Source of the DNA: Phytoseiulus persimilis
Lineage: Eukaryota; Arthropoda; Arachnida; Mesostigmata; Phytoseiidae
Length of the DNA: 64,000 nucleotides
Direction of reading: 5' to 3'
NCBI GenBank assembly: GCA_037576195.1
Contig: CM075101.1
Span: forward strand, 44,206,001-44,270,000
Both the position numbers and the translations under genes were made by a program. The notes beneath the pieces are model-generated. The model was not told the DNA's origin. It searched no databases and saw only the letters and a program-made list of their open reading frames with translations. Shown piece after piece: positions 15,501 through 27,787 of the stretch. The first letter of the stretch is position 1. Every line of letters starts with the position of its first letter.

Positions 15501-16624
15501 TTTTGCGGAGAATTAACGCAACGAAACCGGGCTCAACGGGAATGTGGATGAATTCTCGAACTCACCGCGTTGAAATCGATAGGGAAATAGGCAGCGGGGT
15601 ACTCGAACATATCGTCCGCATACACTCCAAGCGGGAAATGAGCCGTGACAGTTTGGAACATGGAGAAACAAAGCATGAGACATTGTGGATCCGTTTCCAG
15701 TTCGATGAGTTGGAGGAATCCAGGCAGGAAAGCGCTGTGCATTTTCTTGATCGATTCGAGGAAAGAAGTGTCCGTCAGGATCTTGTTGAAGATTCGGTAC
15801 AGATTCATCTTGTCGTCGCGAGTCAGGTCCATCAATGCCGTCTCGTTGAAGAACTTTTCCACGAAGACGACGACGGCCTCTTTCGGGATAGGTTGCTGTT
15901 CGAACTGCGCGCGGGAGAAACAAATTCACGTCATCAGAGATCTTTGAAATCGGAAAATAGATGTTATCATATGAATATTGGGGAGAAATATGATAAGTCA
16001 TCAAAACGTAACAAGAGGAATGAAATGCTGGTCGCCTCTCCGCATCGAGGATTGTGCTTCATCAGATCTGGGACGCGAGCAATCTGGAAACCTACGAGTG
16101 CCTTCAGAGCGATGATGGCCGCTCTCGAGTGGTCGGGATGTCCTTTTAGCTGAGCATTGAAGTAAGCAAGCAGTGGAGCGACCTCACTCTCTTGGAGGAA
16201 ACCGACCGGTAGTGTTCGAATCACCTCGGCCAGGGTGTCCAGAGCTTCCTTACGAACTATCATTTCTTCGGAATTCAGAGTGGTACCCATGGATTCAATC
16301 ACCGGAAGGAGATTCGTGGCACCACAGGTGATGGCTGAAATCAGGAAGAAATTTCGTTCACTCACGATTGCAGACGTTTCGCGCTCGATGTGTCAGGGGT
16401 GCGCGTGTGGTCGGGACTCTCCTTTTCCACAGTGGGCGTTTGTTATGGACGCGCTCTCGCGGCTCTGCGATCCGGGTTGAATCATCAGAACCACATGAAT
16501 ATCCTGGGCAATTCTCAGAAAACGTGGCCGTCATATCGAAATGATCTTATCTAAACTATAAAGTCTCACCCTTCACCAATCTTAGGGCTTCGCGTTCGAC
16601 AACATCTCCTCGATCGCTGACCAT
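12506..16624 (-). CDS. MMS19: MMS19 cytosolic iron-sulfur assembly component, 12 exons
   Basis: HEAT-repeat scaffold of the CIA targeting complex (with CIAO1 and CIAO2B). It delivers Fe-S clusters to DNA repair and replication enzymes such as XPD and polymerases. Exons: 16624-16570, 16334-16096, 15904-15566, 15398-15237, 15123-15032, 14927-14797, 14637-14331, 14245-14028, 13909-13747, 13659-13139, 13036-12957 and 12847-12506. All twelve close in phase to 882 aa, against 1030 in human. Anchors to the family: LLPVIESMG near the N-terminus, the AAYFPIDF segment followed by a His-Gly step, VRILYPQRF, and a C-terminal LLPHKKRVLKSL then DHKRLIRRAA. The start ATG at 16624 is chosen because its short exon splices in phase into the conserved first repeat. 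The middle third matches only weakly, and the acceptor at 14637 has an in-phase alternative a few bases upstream. Confidence 0.9.
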
Positions 16625-19600
16625 GGTGAGGCACTCTTCAACCGCCAGGAGGCAACCTTATCCAGAAAACGCCCTCCCCAACGAATTATTGAGATGTGAT
16701 AGATGTGGAGTTCAGGCCCGCGAGCACTGCGCCTAGCCTGTCGAACACAGCTTTGGAAGAACCGCGTTGCTCCAAACAAAGACCCTCTCTCCGATGGATG
16801 GACACGGCGGAGAACTGGTGGATGTTTGGGCTACAACACATTCGGCGGAGCGCAGCCCGCTCAAGCCAATTTTCGCGGCCATGGTTCCTCTGAGGGCTGT
16901 CGCGCTGATCCCCACTACTGAGAGTTGCTCCGACCTTTGTCGAGAAGGTAGCGTCGAGGTACCGGTGTTCGCTGATTCCCCATTTGGAGTGGCGCGGCAC
17001 ATCGCATTCCAGATGGTGCATGATAGCAGTGTATTCCATATTCATGTGTATGAATGGGATGAAGACGACGCGCAAGAGGGATCTCGAACCCGGAATCTGA
17101 TCATACTCTGATCTATGAACCCACTTGAATACTTAGAGATCGTGAAATAACCGACGGTTGTTACGATCACATTCGTGGGAAATACAACACAGTAGATGAA
17201 ATCGGATCGTGGCGCGATGTAGATTGTGGCAGCGGCGCGCCAGGATATTCATTACTGGGGGACTACTTTCCCCACTATCCACCGAGCCATAGTCGGAGAC
17301 AGCCGGTCAAATCAGTCGCTCTGATTTCAAAGGGCAGAAAGCGGATAACTTTCAGAAATGAAGTGTGAAAGCTACGCGGTGTGGACAAGTCTACTCAAAG
17401 GTCCTCAATTAGCAAAGTTACATCCATAAGCGATGTTTATCTTGAGTAACGGAAGGTAGAAGGGATGCCTCGCTCGACGGAATCCCACCTTTGAAGCCGT
17501 GAGACCTCATTACAACATCCATTGCTTCGAATTCCTGTCACCTCCAAAAACAACCAGATCCAATGTTCGATACAGTTGCGTTCCACAACACTAGCAGCGA
17601 GAAAATGGAGAATCGAATTGAAGTTTTCCAGCCGCGAAGTGGTGCGGAGGGTTTCCGCGATGCTCCGCTCGGAAGGTCTTGATTCGGTGCGCGCGAGTCG
17701 CACGACATTCTGGGACCACAGGGCCTGCGAGCAAGAGAGAAAAGCTCTCGAGCTTCACCATGCAGGGTTGTCAAGAGACGATTGAAGCCATTTGACAAAG
17801 CTCAAGTCGTTCCGAACGCTTATTCCCGTCCAGAATATCAGGGAACGCAGTTGCGAACAGACGGATTTTCTCGCAGATCGAGTGCGCGCGTTCCTCCTAT
17901 GTGGACCTCAAAGCGGGAGGGGCATCTCGGTACCTCTGTGGCCTTTGTGGCCAGGCGGACCGCCCCCTTTACGGCACGCTACTGCGCTGAAGCGCAAACC
18001 GAGGCTGCGCTTTTTCTCTGGGCGTTCCGGTTCGGAGCTGCGACGATGGGGGTGCTCCCAGCGTGAAATCACAGATAAGAGACCTGAGAGGGAACTGAAT
18101 AAACTTCATAAAAGTGCTCCAATGAGGGGGCTCGAATCGTGAGATCCATCTTCGGTCGGAAACAGGGCCGATGAAGACTTCCGAGAAAGGCTGGTTAAAT
18201 AGGACATTGACGGGGACAGAACACGATGTATATCATCTCCGGCATAGAGCCTCGCCACGCAGGGACTCGGAGTGAGGTCCGCGGTTCCTGCCGTCTCGAA
18301 TACCGGATCATTGGTAGTCCAAGTGCTTTGACTGAAAGTTTTTCGAAAGACGTATACGGCTGCAGGATCTTTTGGCGGATTTCGGGCCTATCCTCCTAAC
18401 GCTCGGAAAGTCGGAGCCTCATGGAGCCGACGCGAATAGGAACGAGGCAAACACACTCCCGAATGCTGTCCATCGAAGATATTGTCTAGAATCAGATGTC
18501 AGCGTCCAGAGGGTATTCTGATTAGCGTCTTCTTAGATTCGGCTGCTCCTCCAGAGTTGCATGCGGAAGTGGCTTCCTTAGAACCTTGCGGGACGGGAGG
18601 TTTCGTTTACGAAGTTCTCTTCAGAAAGGATAACTTGAGATCAGGTAGAGGCTGCGAGCATGGAAGCAGCTCCTCTTGAGTGAATGTGGAGCTCATCTTG
18701 AAAAATTACCACTCACGAAGAGCTCCTGATGGAGAACATCGCGGATTAGCAGTCGTGTGAGATGAGAGGTTCATACAAATTCAACAGGTTCCGGCGGAAT
18801 CTCGAATCATCGGAATTGCATTTTCAGGACAGCTGAGGCCACATATTGGCCGACAGACGGATCCTCATCGGCGACTCGAGAGAACCCCAAACCACATATC
18901 CGATCCGATTTATCAGTACGTGTTCTCAAACGAATTGAAGTGGTCATCCGCTCAATACTCCACGTTGCTCAATGATGGCAATGTTCAAGAACGATTTGCG
19001 GGTTTCCTCTGATGTTCTCATACGGGATGCTACAGTCCTCCCGGATCCAATTAGGAATCGTTCATAGCAGTGACCTGTCCAGCGTATTTGCGATTCCAGG
19101 GGCCATGCACTCCCCAGACGATATACGAGAATTCGAGCTCCCGAGATCGACCCGACTCTATAACGTGGAGCTTTGAGATGTCGCATCGTATCGGGAACAC
19201 ATTTCTCCTCTGGGAATCCGAGGTTGTATCACGCCAGCTCGAAAGAGCTCAAGACATCGTAAAGCCACTCGAGACATCTGCCCCCCTACAGTTAGAATTC
19301 CGAGAGTCTTCAAAAGCTGAAAATGCCTATTCATACGTTGACAGCATTAGTCTCGGGGAAAGTATCCCACATTCAGGCAGTATCACGCGATTGACAAATG
19401 GCAGTCAGGCGCATGCCAGAGATTCTCCACGGGAGTTATGGTAAGGTAACGTCTCTTTCTGTGCAGATACAGGATAAAAATCAGCGGCGAAAGAGGAGGC
19501 GCCCCTCAATGATATACTCCGATTTGCACTCTTGGAGACACTTCCCGCACCCTTCATCTGGATCGCCGGATCCCGGATCGTTCTGGATGACAGATCAAGA

Positions 19601-21533
19601 TCTAGGGTTTTCCACAGTTGAAACATTATGGCTGGTTCGACCAGGCGCTTTGTGTCGTCTGTGAACCCTGTCGTTGGAATGCGCCACCCCCATGGCGGGG
19701 CGCTTGGAGTCACTTTGGAAGATGTGCATAGAATCCGCCCCTTTCCCATCAGCCTCCCTTGAATACGCCTGCGTTCTCCCTAGGAGAAAATTGAGCAGAG
19801 TCCAAGCCTGCTTTTTCTCTCTTTTCTTCTTCCTGACAATATTGCTAACGCGTGGTATTTTTCCTTCTTGAAGATATGATCGTAAACATCACGCGCCAGC
19901 CTCCACTACACACGCTGTCCGAGGCAGACAGGCATGAAAGCGGAACTTAGTGAGGAGTACGAGCTCTACGCGCCGCCCTCACCCGCCCTTTGCGGGCAAG
20001 CTGTGTTCAAGAACCGATTCAGGAGAACCCCGAACGCTCAACAACGTTGCCTGCCTTCAAGAACCGTGTAGGCGTGGTGCGGTTGTCGAAGGCGGGAATT
20101 TGGAGCCGATGTGCTGTATTAGTTCGAATGTCCAGCACTCGTGTAGTAGACGAAAATCTGTCGGAAAAAGAGCTGAATAATCTTCTCAGGTCGCGGAAAA
20201 CGCCCCAGGCGCATTGTGGTTAAGGCAGCCCCGCTGCCGCACGATCCCGGTGGTGGCCTCGTGGAGGGGGAGCCGTGAAGTTTCAGCTGCTCAACCGACA
20301 AGATTCGAGTGCTTAATTCGAACGCTTCACTTATCGCGCCAGTTAACTCGGTCTCAGGAATATCTTGACTTACCGCAGACAGCGATCGACTATGTTCTCA
20401 AATTCTTGGTAATCGACCGCAATGAATGAATGTTCCCACGGTGTCCGTTCCGAAGGTAACCACTTGTAGATCTTTTCCAAAATTATACTGACTGCTTTGA
20501 AAACTACACTGTCACGCGGAATATCGTGACGCAGCGAAACGCGCAGCTCAAGTGGAGACTTCGTTCCTCGTTGATGATGGCAACCTGGTACAGTTCATAA
20601 AATTGTTGAATTTCCTCGGTCAGCTTCGAAGGTTTGTCCAGGATTCGCGAGCTTCATATGTGACCTTCGCTGCCTACGCCATGACTTTAAGGTTGGTCCT
20701 GTTTATCGGCCAGTTGCGTGACCCGTTTCCAGAGTAGGCCTGGAGTATGTGATAGTAAATTGGCAGCTACGAATTCTTCGAAACGCTCTACCTTGGCGAG
20801 CTGTGTTCACTGACGTTGGACGACCGGGGCTTGCTTACGGTCCTGATAGTATTATCTAGCGATAGCGCCACGGAATGAAGAAACCGGCAACATCACGAAG
20901 TGGTGAAAACAGTTAGTTTCGTCCACCATTAGTCGGCAGAAGAGCCTGAACAGAAACTGATGTAGAAAAAAGAAGCCTTTCGGCTGTTGTCACGATGGGA
21001 GAGAGAAGTGCTGTGCATTGAGCATCGGAGAAAACTACCACTACCCCGACCACAATCCGTGGCGATGGTTTCTGAGATACAGAGGAGAGAGGATACAAGA
21101 TCGGAGTTGAAAAACCAATACATCGTTGGCGAGCTGGTCTATCGGTGCGAATCTGTGGAGATTGGGGTCCAACGCTGGGAACTCTGGGAACAAGACCGGA
21201 GTCTACTTTCCAGAATTTCGAGATCGTATTCCTCCGGTCGGACACTCCGTTTACCGAATGACACGACGGCATCGGCAGGAACCGGCATTACCTTCCCATT
21301 AATCGAAGTTCGGCGGAAAGTTCTCTATGAGTGCAGGGTTACGAGTAACGAGACCAGGTACACAGATTTACTGGTCACGACACCTGAAAATACCATGCTT
21401 GCAACTCAAGCCGACTCGGTAGCGTCATGGAGAGCCCCGAACCCGGGAACATCCAGCCATCAATATTATTGGATGCGGACTTTTCCCCCATCCACTCGAG
21501 AACGAATCCAAGACCATTGAAGAACGGCGCCGG
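16625..21533. other. Gene-poor gap upstream of MMS19 and the Sp gene
   Basis: About 4.9 kb with only short, overlapping open frames on both strands. I recognise no protein family, tRNA or transposon. The longest plus-strand frame, 20987-21520, is 177 codons and is listed separately. The MMS19 promoter should lie at the left edge of this span. Confidence 0.5.
20987..21520 (+). other. Open reading frame of 177 codons, unrecognised
   Basis: The frame opens with TTG; the first ATG is at 21062, leaving 152 codons. It is charged and Arg-rich with no signal peptide, membrane segment or motif I know. A minus-strand frame of 119 codons overlaps it, which suggests a run of low stop density and not a gene. 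It could be a 5' exon of the downstream Sp gene or chance. Confidence 0.15.
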
Positions 21534-22367
21534 ATGATTGATTCGGAGGAATATATTGAGTTCTCATCTCACTGCTCTTCTTTTCCATCTTGCTCTCCAT
21601 TCGTGATGCAAGGTTCGATGGGAGTGGATATCGCGGGCTCCTGTCTAATTGGTCGAGAAGTCGCCTCGGAAGCGGTGGTGCTTAGGAGTGGCGGTGCCAT
21701 GCAGCCGATGATATCAAAGCCGGCGGTGGCTAGCTGGCACGCCATTAGCAAAAAGCTCCGCCCGTTTGTGTGCATGTCAACAGCTCTCAAAAGCGAGGTT
21801 GGCGTTTCTTTCCGGCTCGCTCTCCGCGAAATAACGAACGAGGGAGCAAGCGAGCCACTCACCAAGCCCGTTGTTCCTCCTATGGCGGTCGCAACGATTG
21901 CGGCCGCGGCGGTGGTGGAACCTCACGGTGTGTCGGGGCGGCTCGAGGCCAGGCGCGGAGAGCCCCCAGCAGCAGCGCTCCTGTTTTTAAGCAAGCGAGC
22001 CACGCAAAGCGAGCGAGGAGCCAACCCAGCTGAGCTTGTCCGGCCCACAAGCATCGAAGCTTCAGCTGGGGGAAGGCAGCCGCCGGCAGTTTGCTCGTTT
22101 GAAGTCCTCCTCCTCCTCCTTCAGCGCCTTAGCACCGTTGGTTGTGCGGTGTGGCTGCCTGCCTGCTTGGCACCGCCGCTGCTGCCGCTAGTGGTGGTCG
22201 CGGTAGTTGAGGCGGTTGCTGCTGCTGCTGCGGCGCTGCCCTCGTTCGGTCGTTCGATGGCACACCGCTCGCTCGTTCCGCAGGTCGTTGTTGTTGTTGT
22301 TGTCGGCCGTCCATTCAATCCCTCCCAACGCCGCCTTCCTATCAACACAAGGCTCAACGCGCTGTAG
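21534..22367 (+). other. Long ATG frame over triplet repeats, Sp upstream region
   Basis: A 277-codon frame starting at an ATG but dominated after about residue 100 by Ala, Val, Leu and Pro runs from GCN, CTG, GTT and CTC triplets (22090-22310). The frame is open on the minus strand too (104 and 77 codons), as expected of triplet-rich DNA. The span lies 460 bp before the Sp start codon and looks like a GC-rich promoter or 5' UTR, not coding sequence. Confidence 0.3.
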
Positions 22368-22828
22368 CAGACGACAGGCAGCGTCGAAACAGAGCGAGAT
22401 TTTCCTCGAAATATTCTCCAAGAAATGCAGATCACTCTTCCACGCTCTCCGCAGTGATCGAGCTCAACCCGCGACGGTTGTGGAAGCGATCGGACGCGAT
22501 ATCTTTTCTGTATCGGTCTTCAACTCCGGGAACTTGGATCTAGTTCCTGTACGCAACGACCGTAGTACCTCTGGGCGGAGGCAGTCGTTGAGTTTCGGAC
22601 CAACCCAAGAGCGGCGGCCGCTGCGGACCCACTAACTCCTTGTGTGTGTGAGAGTGTGTCGTGTATGGCTAGTGAGAGATTTCGGTGGCGCAAAAGCTGA
22701 CTCGAACCCCGCGGTTCCACTGTGTTTCGGAGCTTCCAGGAGCGCAAAGTCGCGGCTGACGCCAGTAGGTTAGCGTGTTCGTTCCTGGGGAACCCTCCGG
22801 AAGGAAACCTGCCAGCAGCGAGCAAGCC

Positions 22829-25800
22829 ATGAACGAGGAATCGGGAGCTGCTGCCAACCAAACGGCTGCCACGCAAGCCGCTGGCCAGGAAGTGCAGGGC
22901 CAGATTCAGGCCCTGATCCAGAATGCTGGCGGTGCAACTCAGATTGTCAACGGCCAAGGTTCGCTAATCAGAGTTTCTGGAGTGCTCACCATGATAGCCT
23001 AGTACGATTCCGAGTAAACATTGCTTAGCACCACATGTGTGTCTCTTGTTGGAGGTGGAGTCGAAGGCGTAACCCGGGGGCGGCCAGTACTCGACCGACA
23101 CTTCGGACCTGAAAGTTTCCACGATCAATTTGACAAGTAAAATCATCAGGGACAGTACTTGGATGCAACAGTTGATTTCCCGTCCATACGCTTCACCTAA
23201 AACGACAACTATATCGTTCCCTTGGTTAGCCTATAGACCCTGTTTACAGCTCGCTACTCAGCTCGAGAGATTTTTTCTAGTTACGGCGGCTTTTCCGTTC
23301 TTGTCCGGTAGACTCGCTTCCTACCAACTTCTGTGAGCTCATTTGCTATCGCAAAGGGTCTGATTCTCAGTCAGAACTGGAGTGAATCTGTCGAGCGGCA
23401 GTGCCTGCTGTCTGTTGAGAGTTAGGCCTAACTGGCTAAAGAGGCTGGAGCTGTGTTCATATATCGGCCTGCTAGCAACTATCGGTGTTAGGCTGATTTT
23501 CACTCGGAATGAAGTGAGTGTTCGAATATCTCGTAGAAGGCTTGGTCCTGGTCGAGTCATCCGGTCGAGGAATTCCAACCTCGGCAGGCAAAATCGAGCG
23601 TCGGAGTGTCCTCTGCATACATCGACGATTGTGGTGGAATCACCATGTTGAGGAACTGGTGCTCCCCTTCTTTGAGCTTGAAGACCCTCTGTCGGCCTGC
23701 TGGAACCTATTTCGTGGCCTAGGCCCCACCTTGATAAACCTTGAATTGAGGCGTGTATAGAAATGATGAAGCAAGTGAACAATGTGCTGCGTGAGTAGCC
23801 CCTCCTTTGCCATTGGGTGGAGCTTGAGAACGCTAGAATTGCGAGGCTAATGGTGTTCAAGTCGATTTGGAGCAATCTCCTTATGTAAAACTAATTCAGA
23901 ACCTCCAGGGCGCCGGATCGAAATCGCTTCCGTGCCATTAGGACTTGCTGATTTGAATAAATCAGGTTTACGCAGCTCGAGCGGACGTCTCAGCCGTTTC
24001 CCATGTGGACAGAAAAGAATGAGGGGAAGGGTCGCACAAACTTCGGTTCTGAAATGGCGCGCTTGAGGTTTGTCGCTCATTGCCCCGTTAGATTCCATTC
24101 TTCTTCGAGAGAACGCTTCGGAGAGGGTTCGGCATCCCAGATAGTCGACGTTTTCCATCTTCTGGAATGAAAATTGTTTCCTGCTCAATGAAACCCTAAT
24201 GTGGTGAAACGGTTAGTCGATTTCTTCACAAAGGGGACTCAAACATGGGTCTGTGCAGTTGGCTCAGGGCGCAGGAGAACAACGAGCTCTGTGGTTATAA
24301 TCCAACGAGGTCGCCCTCCTTTATTTACCTTGCTTCTGCGATGAGCTATAATAGCAAGAACGGGACTCGGGTCGCGGGCCTGCAATGGAAATAACATGGA
24401 TGATTCAAGACATCAATTCTTCCTCTAGGAACGAAGTTCTCATAAAAACTAATTTTATTCGCAGGATTAACTTACAACGTCATCCCCGCTTCGGCTTCTG
24501 GGCCTCAAATTCAGAACATTCAGATTGACGGACAAGAAGCCATATTCATACCGGCAGCCTTGACGAATCAAGCTGGACAAATTGTGAGGAATCCGGGCGG
24601 AAGTCCCCAGGCATACCAAAATGTTACCATCCGAAATGGTGAGTTGCGAGTGCATACAATTCTCCACTGGGCGGACTCGATTCACGGAGAATCGGATTCG
24701 GTTCCAATTGGCTAACGATCACTTCGAATGGCGTTCCAGGTAATTCAATACAGACCATTCAAGTACCGGTCGCTGCGCCTGCCATGCAGCAGACAACGAT
24801 ACCGATGCAGATCCCGGTGCAAACACCGAACGGCCAAACTATTCTGCAGACCGTTCATGTGCCCGTGCAAACTCTCGGCATGGGCGGGATGTCCAATGTT
24901 CTTGGGCAGCCTATGCTGCACCAACTCGCCGGCTTGACGCAACCGCAGCTGACTCAGTTGCAGGTTCAGTCAACGAGTCCAACAGCGCCGAGTTCGGTTG
25001 CCTCTTCGCAGAACACTGTCACGTCTGTAAACCAGTCGCAAGCTCAGACGGTGCAGTCTGCCGCGGGTGTTCAATCCATCTCTGTCCCACAAGTGCAACA
25101 GGTTCAGAGCGTACAATCTGTCCAGCAGTGGGCAGCGGACGCCGCCACGGCAGCTGCACTCGCGCAAGCTCAGCAACAGACAGTGGCTCTGCAGCTGCCC
25201 AATGGTCAAATAGTCCATGGGCAGCAAGTGAATCTCGGTATGTTCAGTGGTGAGCATGCTTTTGCACGACTTCAAGTTCTATCTGAATCGGTCCATTGCG
25301 TATTATCCCTATGATTGTATTCGGGGACTGCTCACTGATCCGCAAGACTCCGCAGGTGGAGCCATGGTCTACCCGGGTCCGATGAACATGGCTCAACTCA
25401 CAGGGCTGCGTTCGCCCAACGTAATTCAAATAGGAAATATCAATGGTGTTCCAGTACAGATTCAGAGCGCGGCGACAAATCAGCAAGTGATCCAGGGAAC
25501 CACGCTCCAAGCCTTAGGGCTGCAGGCCGGTTCTCTGTCACCTCTGCAAACGATTCAACTGGCCGGGGGAGGCCAACAGATAGTCGGTGAGCTCAAAGAA
25601 ACAGATTCCCCGCATGGTGCTCGACTCGTCACACCATCCGCCCGAATGTTCCCGCCCTCGATTCCCGCGTTACCGATGATCTAGATCCGGAATTTCCTCT
25701 CCAGCACAACAACTTCAACAAGATCCGAACGATCCGAATCGGTGGCAGGTGGTGAGCCTCGGCTCGGCGGCGCAGGCGACAGCGCAAGCTCCACAACAAG

Positions 25801-26998
25801 CCGCCACTCCCACTGTTACCGTTCAGGCGACACCAATTCAAGCGACCAACGCGACGACGATAAGCAATGGAGAAAGTGAGTTGACCGCGGGTTTCGGAAT
25901 TGTGGCCCCTCCTGTTCACCACGTGATCTCTACTCATGCTTTTCTCTCAACCAGTGCAATCGATCATGGGAGAAATCTTCAACGGGAGAGCGAGACTTGA
26001 CAATGAGGGACTGCTTACATCTCCGGGCTCACTTAGTGTCATCACTCCACAGGTACGGCTGCGACAACCGGTGGGGAACAGCAGCAGATCGTCCTCGTGT
26101 CTGGCGATGTTCAGACCAACGGCACATCTACCACAGCGATTACGCCCGTATCCACGGTGAACGGAACTCCTCTTGCGACAGGTGAAAGAAGGCTTCGGCG
26201 AGTTGCGTGTACTTGTCCAAACTGCAGAGATAGCGAAGGTCACCGAACGTTGCGACCAAACGGCGAAACCCCCGGAAGGCGCCAGCACATCTGCCACATG
26301 CCGGGCTGCCATAAGGTTTATGGCAAAACCAGTCATCTCAGAGCTCATTTGCGGTAAGCGTCGGGCCCCACTCGAGCGTGGAGGGAATCGCTCCAAAATC
26401 CCACGAGGAATCGACGTTTTCACGCCGCTGACCGTTTTGAATTACAGGTGGCACGCCGGGGAGCGACCGTTCGTCTGCGATTGGCTGTTCTGTGGAAAAG
26501 GCTTCACTCGATCCGACGAACTTCAGAGACACAAGAGGACGCATACGGGCGAAAAGCGGTTCCAGTGCGCGGAGTGCTTGAAGGGCTTTATGAGATCAGA
26601 CCACCTGAGTAAACACTTGAAGACGCATATTGCTAAGAAAAGCGGCTTGGCGATCGAAGGAGGTGATTCTGACATTGACCAAATCGAATCGGTTCCGGAA
26701 AATGGTGAGTCCGCCTCTTGACCCGAATGACCACGTGCGATTCATGGGCGGGACCCCGTTTCCAAACTCCATCCTTGGCTGACTCGTTGATTTCTCTCCA
26801 GGAACGGGTCACCCCTCGATCGTGACAGTGAGCGTTGACGGATCTGACACTCAAGAAGCTACCATCATGCACGTCGTCAAGCACGAGGACGGTCGACCAC
26901 TCCAAATTAGTGATGGGACGAGAATCCACGATGTTGTACAGATCCATGCGGAAGACGGAACCACCCAGTTGCAGATTGTGAAGAGCAGTACGCCCTGA
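22829..26998 (+). CDS. Sp1-4 type zinc-finger transcription factor, 8 exons
   Basis: Nuclear GC-box-binding factor of the Sp family. Exons: 22829-22958, 24465-24638, 24740-25249, 25356-25586, 25705-25875, 26053-26353, 26448-26704 and 26802-26998, in phase throughout, 656 aa. Residues 44-450 are rich in Gln, Thr, Val and Ser (activation domain), with the Sp1-4 motif RWQVVSLG. The Btd box CTCPNCRD starts at residue 458. Three C2H2 fingers follow: C486/C491/H504/H508, C516/C521/H534/H538 and C546/C549/H562/H566. The recognition helices [16 protein letters not shown] and RSDHLSKH are unchanged, so GGGGCGG-type sites are expected. The Gln-rich N-terminus places it with Sp1-4 and not Sp5-9. The first donor (gttcgc) is weak, but phase and the resulting GLTYNVIP join support it. 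Intron 1 is 1.5 kb. One finger linker reads AGERPF instead of TGERPF. Confidence 0.95.
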
Positions 26999-27787
26999 TT
27001 TTCATCGTGTGATAAGTTCACTTTGTGAGCGTGACAAACGCTTCATGCGGGAGATGCCTGATAGAAACAAACGTCTGTTTCTGACTCGGGTCGTCGCAAC
27101 GGCAGTGAATGTCGGCGTCGAACACGTGTTGCAAGACTCGAGGATCGCGTTGCAACGATCTCGAGAGAAACCCTCTGGCGGGGGAGCGTTATTGCATCTG
27201 TTCGTGGACGACATTGAGAAACTTAGTGAATTGAAAAAACGACTCCCGGGGCTCAGCAAATTCACAACCTGTAACCTAGCGCTGACGCGATCCCTGGAAA
27301 CGCGGCAGCCCTCGACCTGCGTGGACCTATTCCGCTCATTGTTTCTGTACAAAAAGGTATCTGCGAGACTCAAGGACGAACGATTCAGGATTGATCGATT
27401 CCTTGAGCAGAGGAGGAAGCAATTGTCGAATCGAGAACGAAGTCAAAAGTGGAAGTTTTTGGTGATTACTCACTTTCGGCTCAACCGTGACTCAACTCCT
27501 CGGATGTATGTAGATTGTTCAATACCGATGAACGCTGGATTCATTCGCTCCCAGTGTACGACGAGCTTCGACGTACTCCGTGAAGAATTCTCTGTACCAT
27601 AAGCTATATTGTTGTACATTATGGAATCCTGTTGGAATCCGATGGGTTTTTGTATCATATGGATTTTGATTATTGAAATGTACGGAATCGCTCGAATCAA
27701 CAGCCATGTTGTCAAGTGTGCTTTCTTCTCTAAATGACTGGATTGAGGACTCTAAGGGAAAGACTTGTGCATTGAACTGAAAATAAA
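26999..27787 (+). other. Probable Sp 3' UTR with a 197-codon open frame
   Basis: An AATAAA at 27782-27787 is the first good poly(A) signal after the Sp stop, implying a 3' UTR near 0.8 kb. Within it, 27009-27602 is open for 197 codons (first ATG at 27045, 186 codons). The predicted product is basic, with a charged helical middle part, and matches nothing I recognise. It could be chance, a downstream single-exon gene, or part of an alternative Sp transcript. Confidence 0.35.

Noticed and set aside
23339..23875. 178-codon minus-strand frame in Sp intron 1
   Set aside because: No ATG start, no motif, and a competing plus-strand frame overlaps it.
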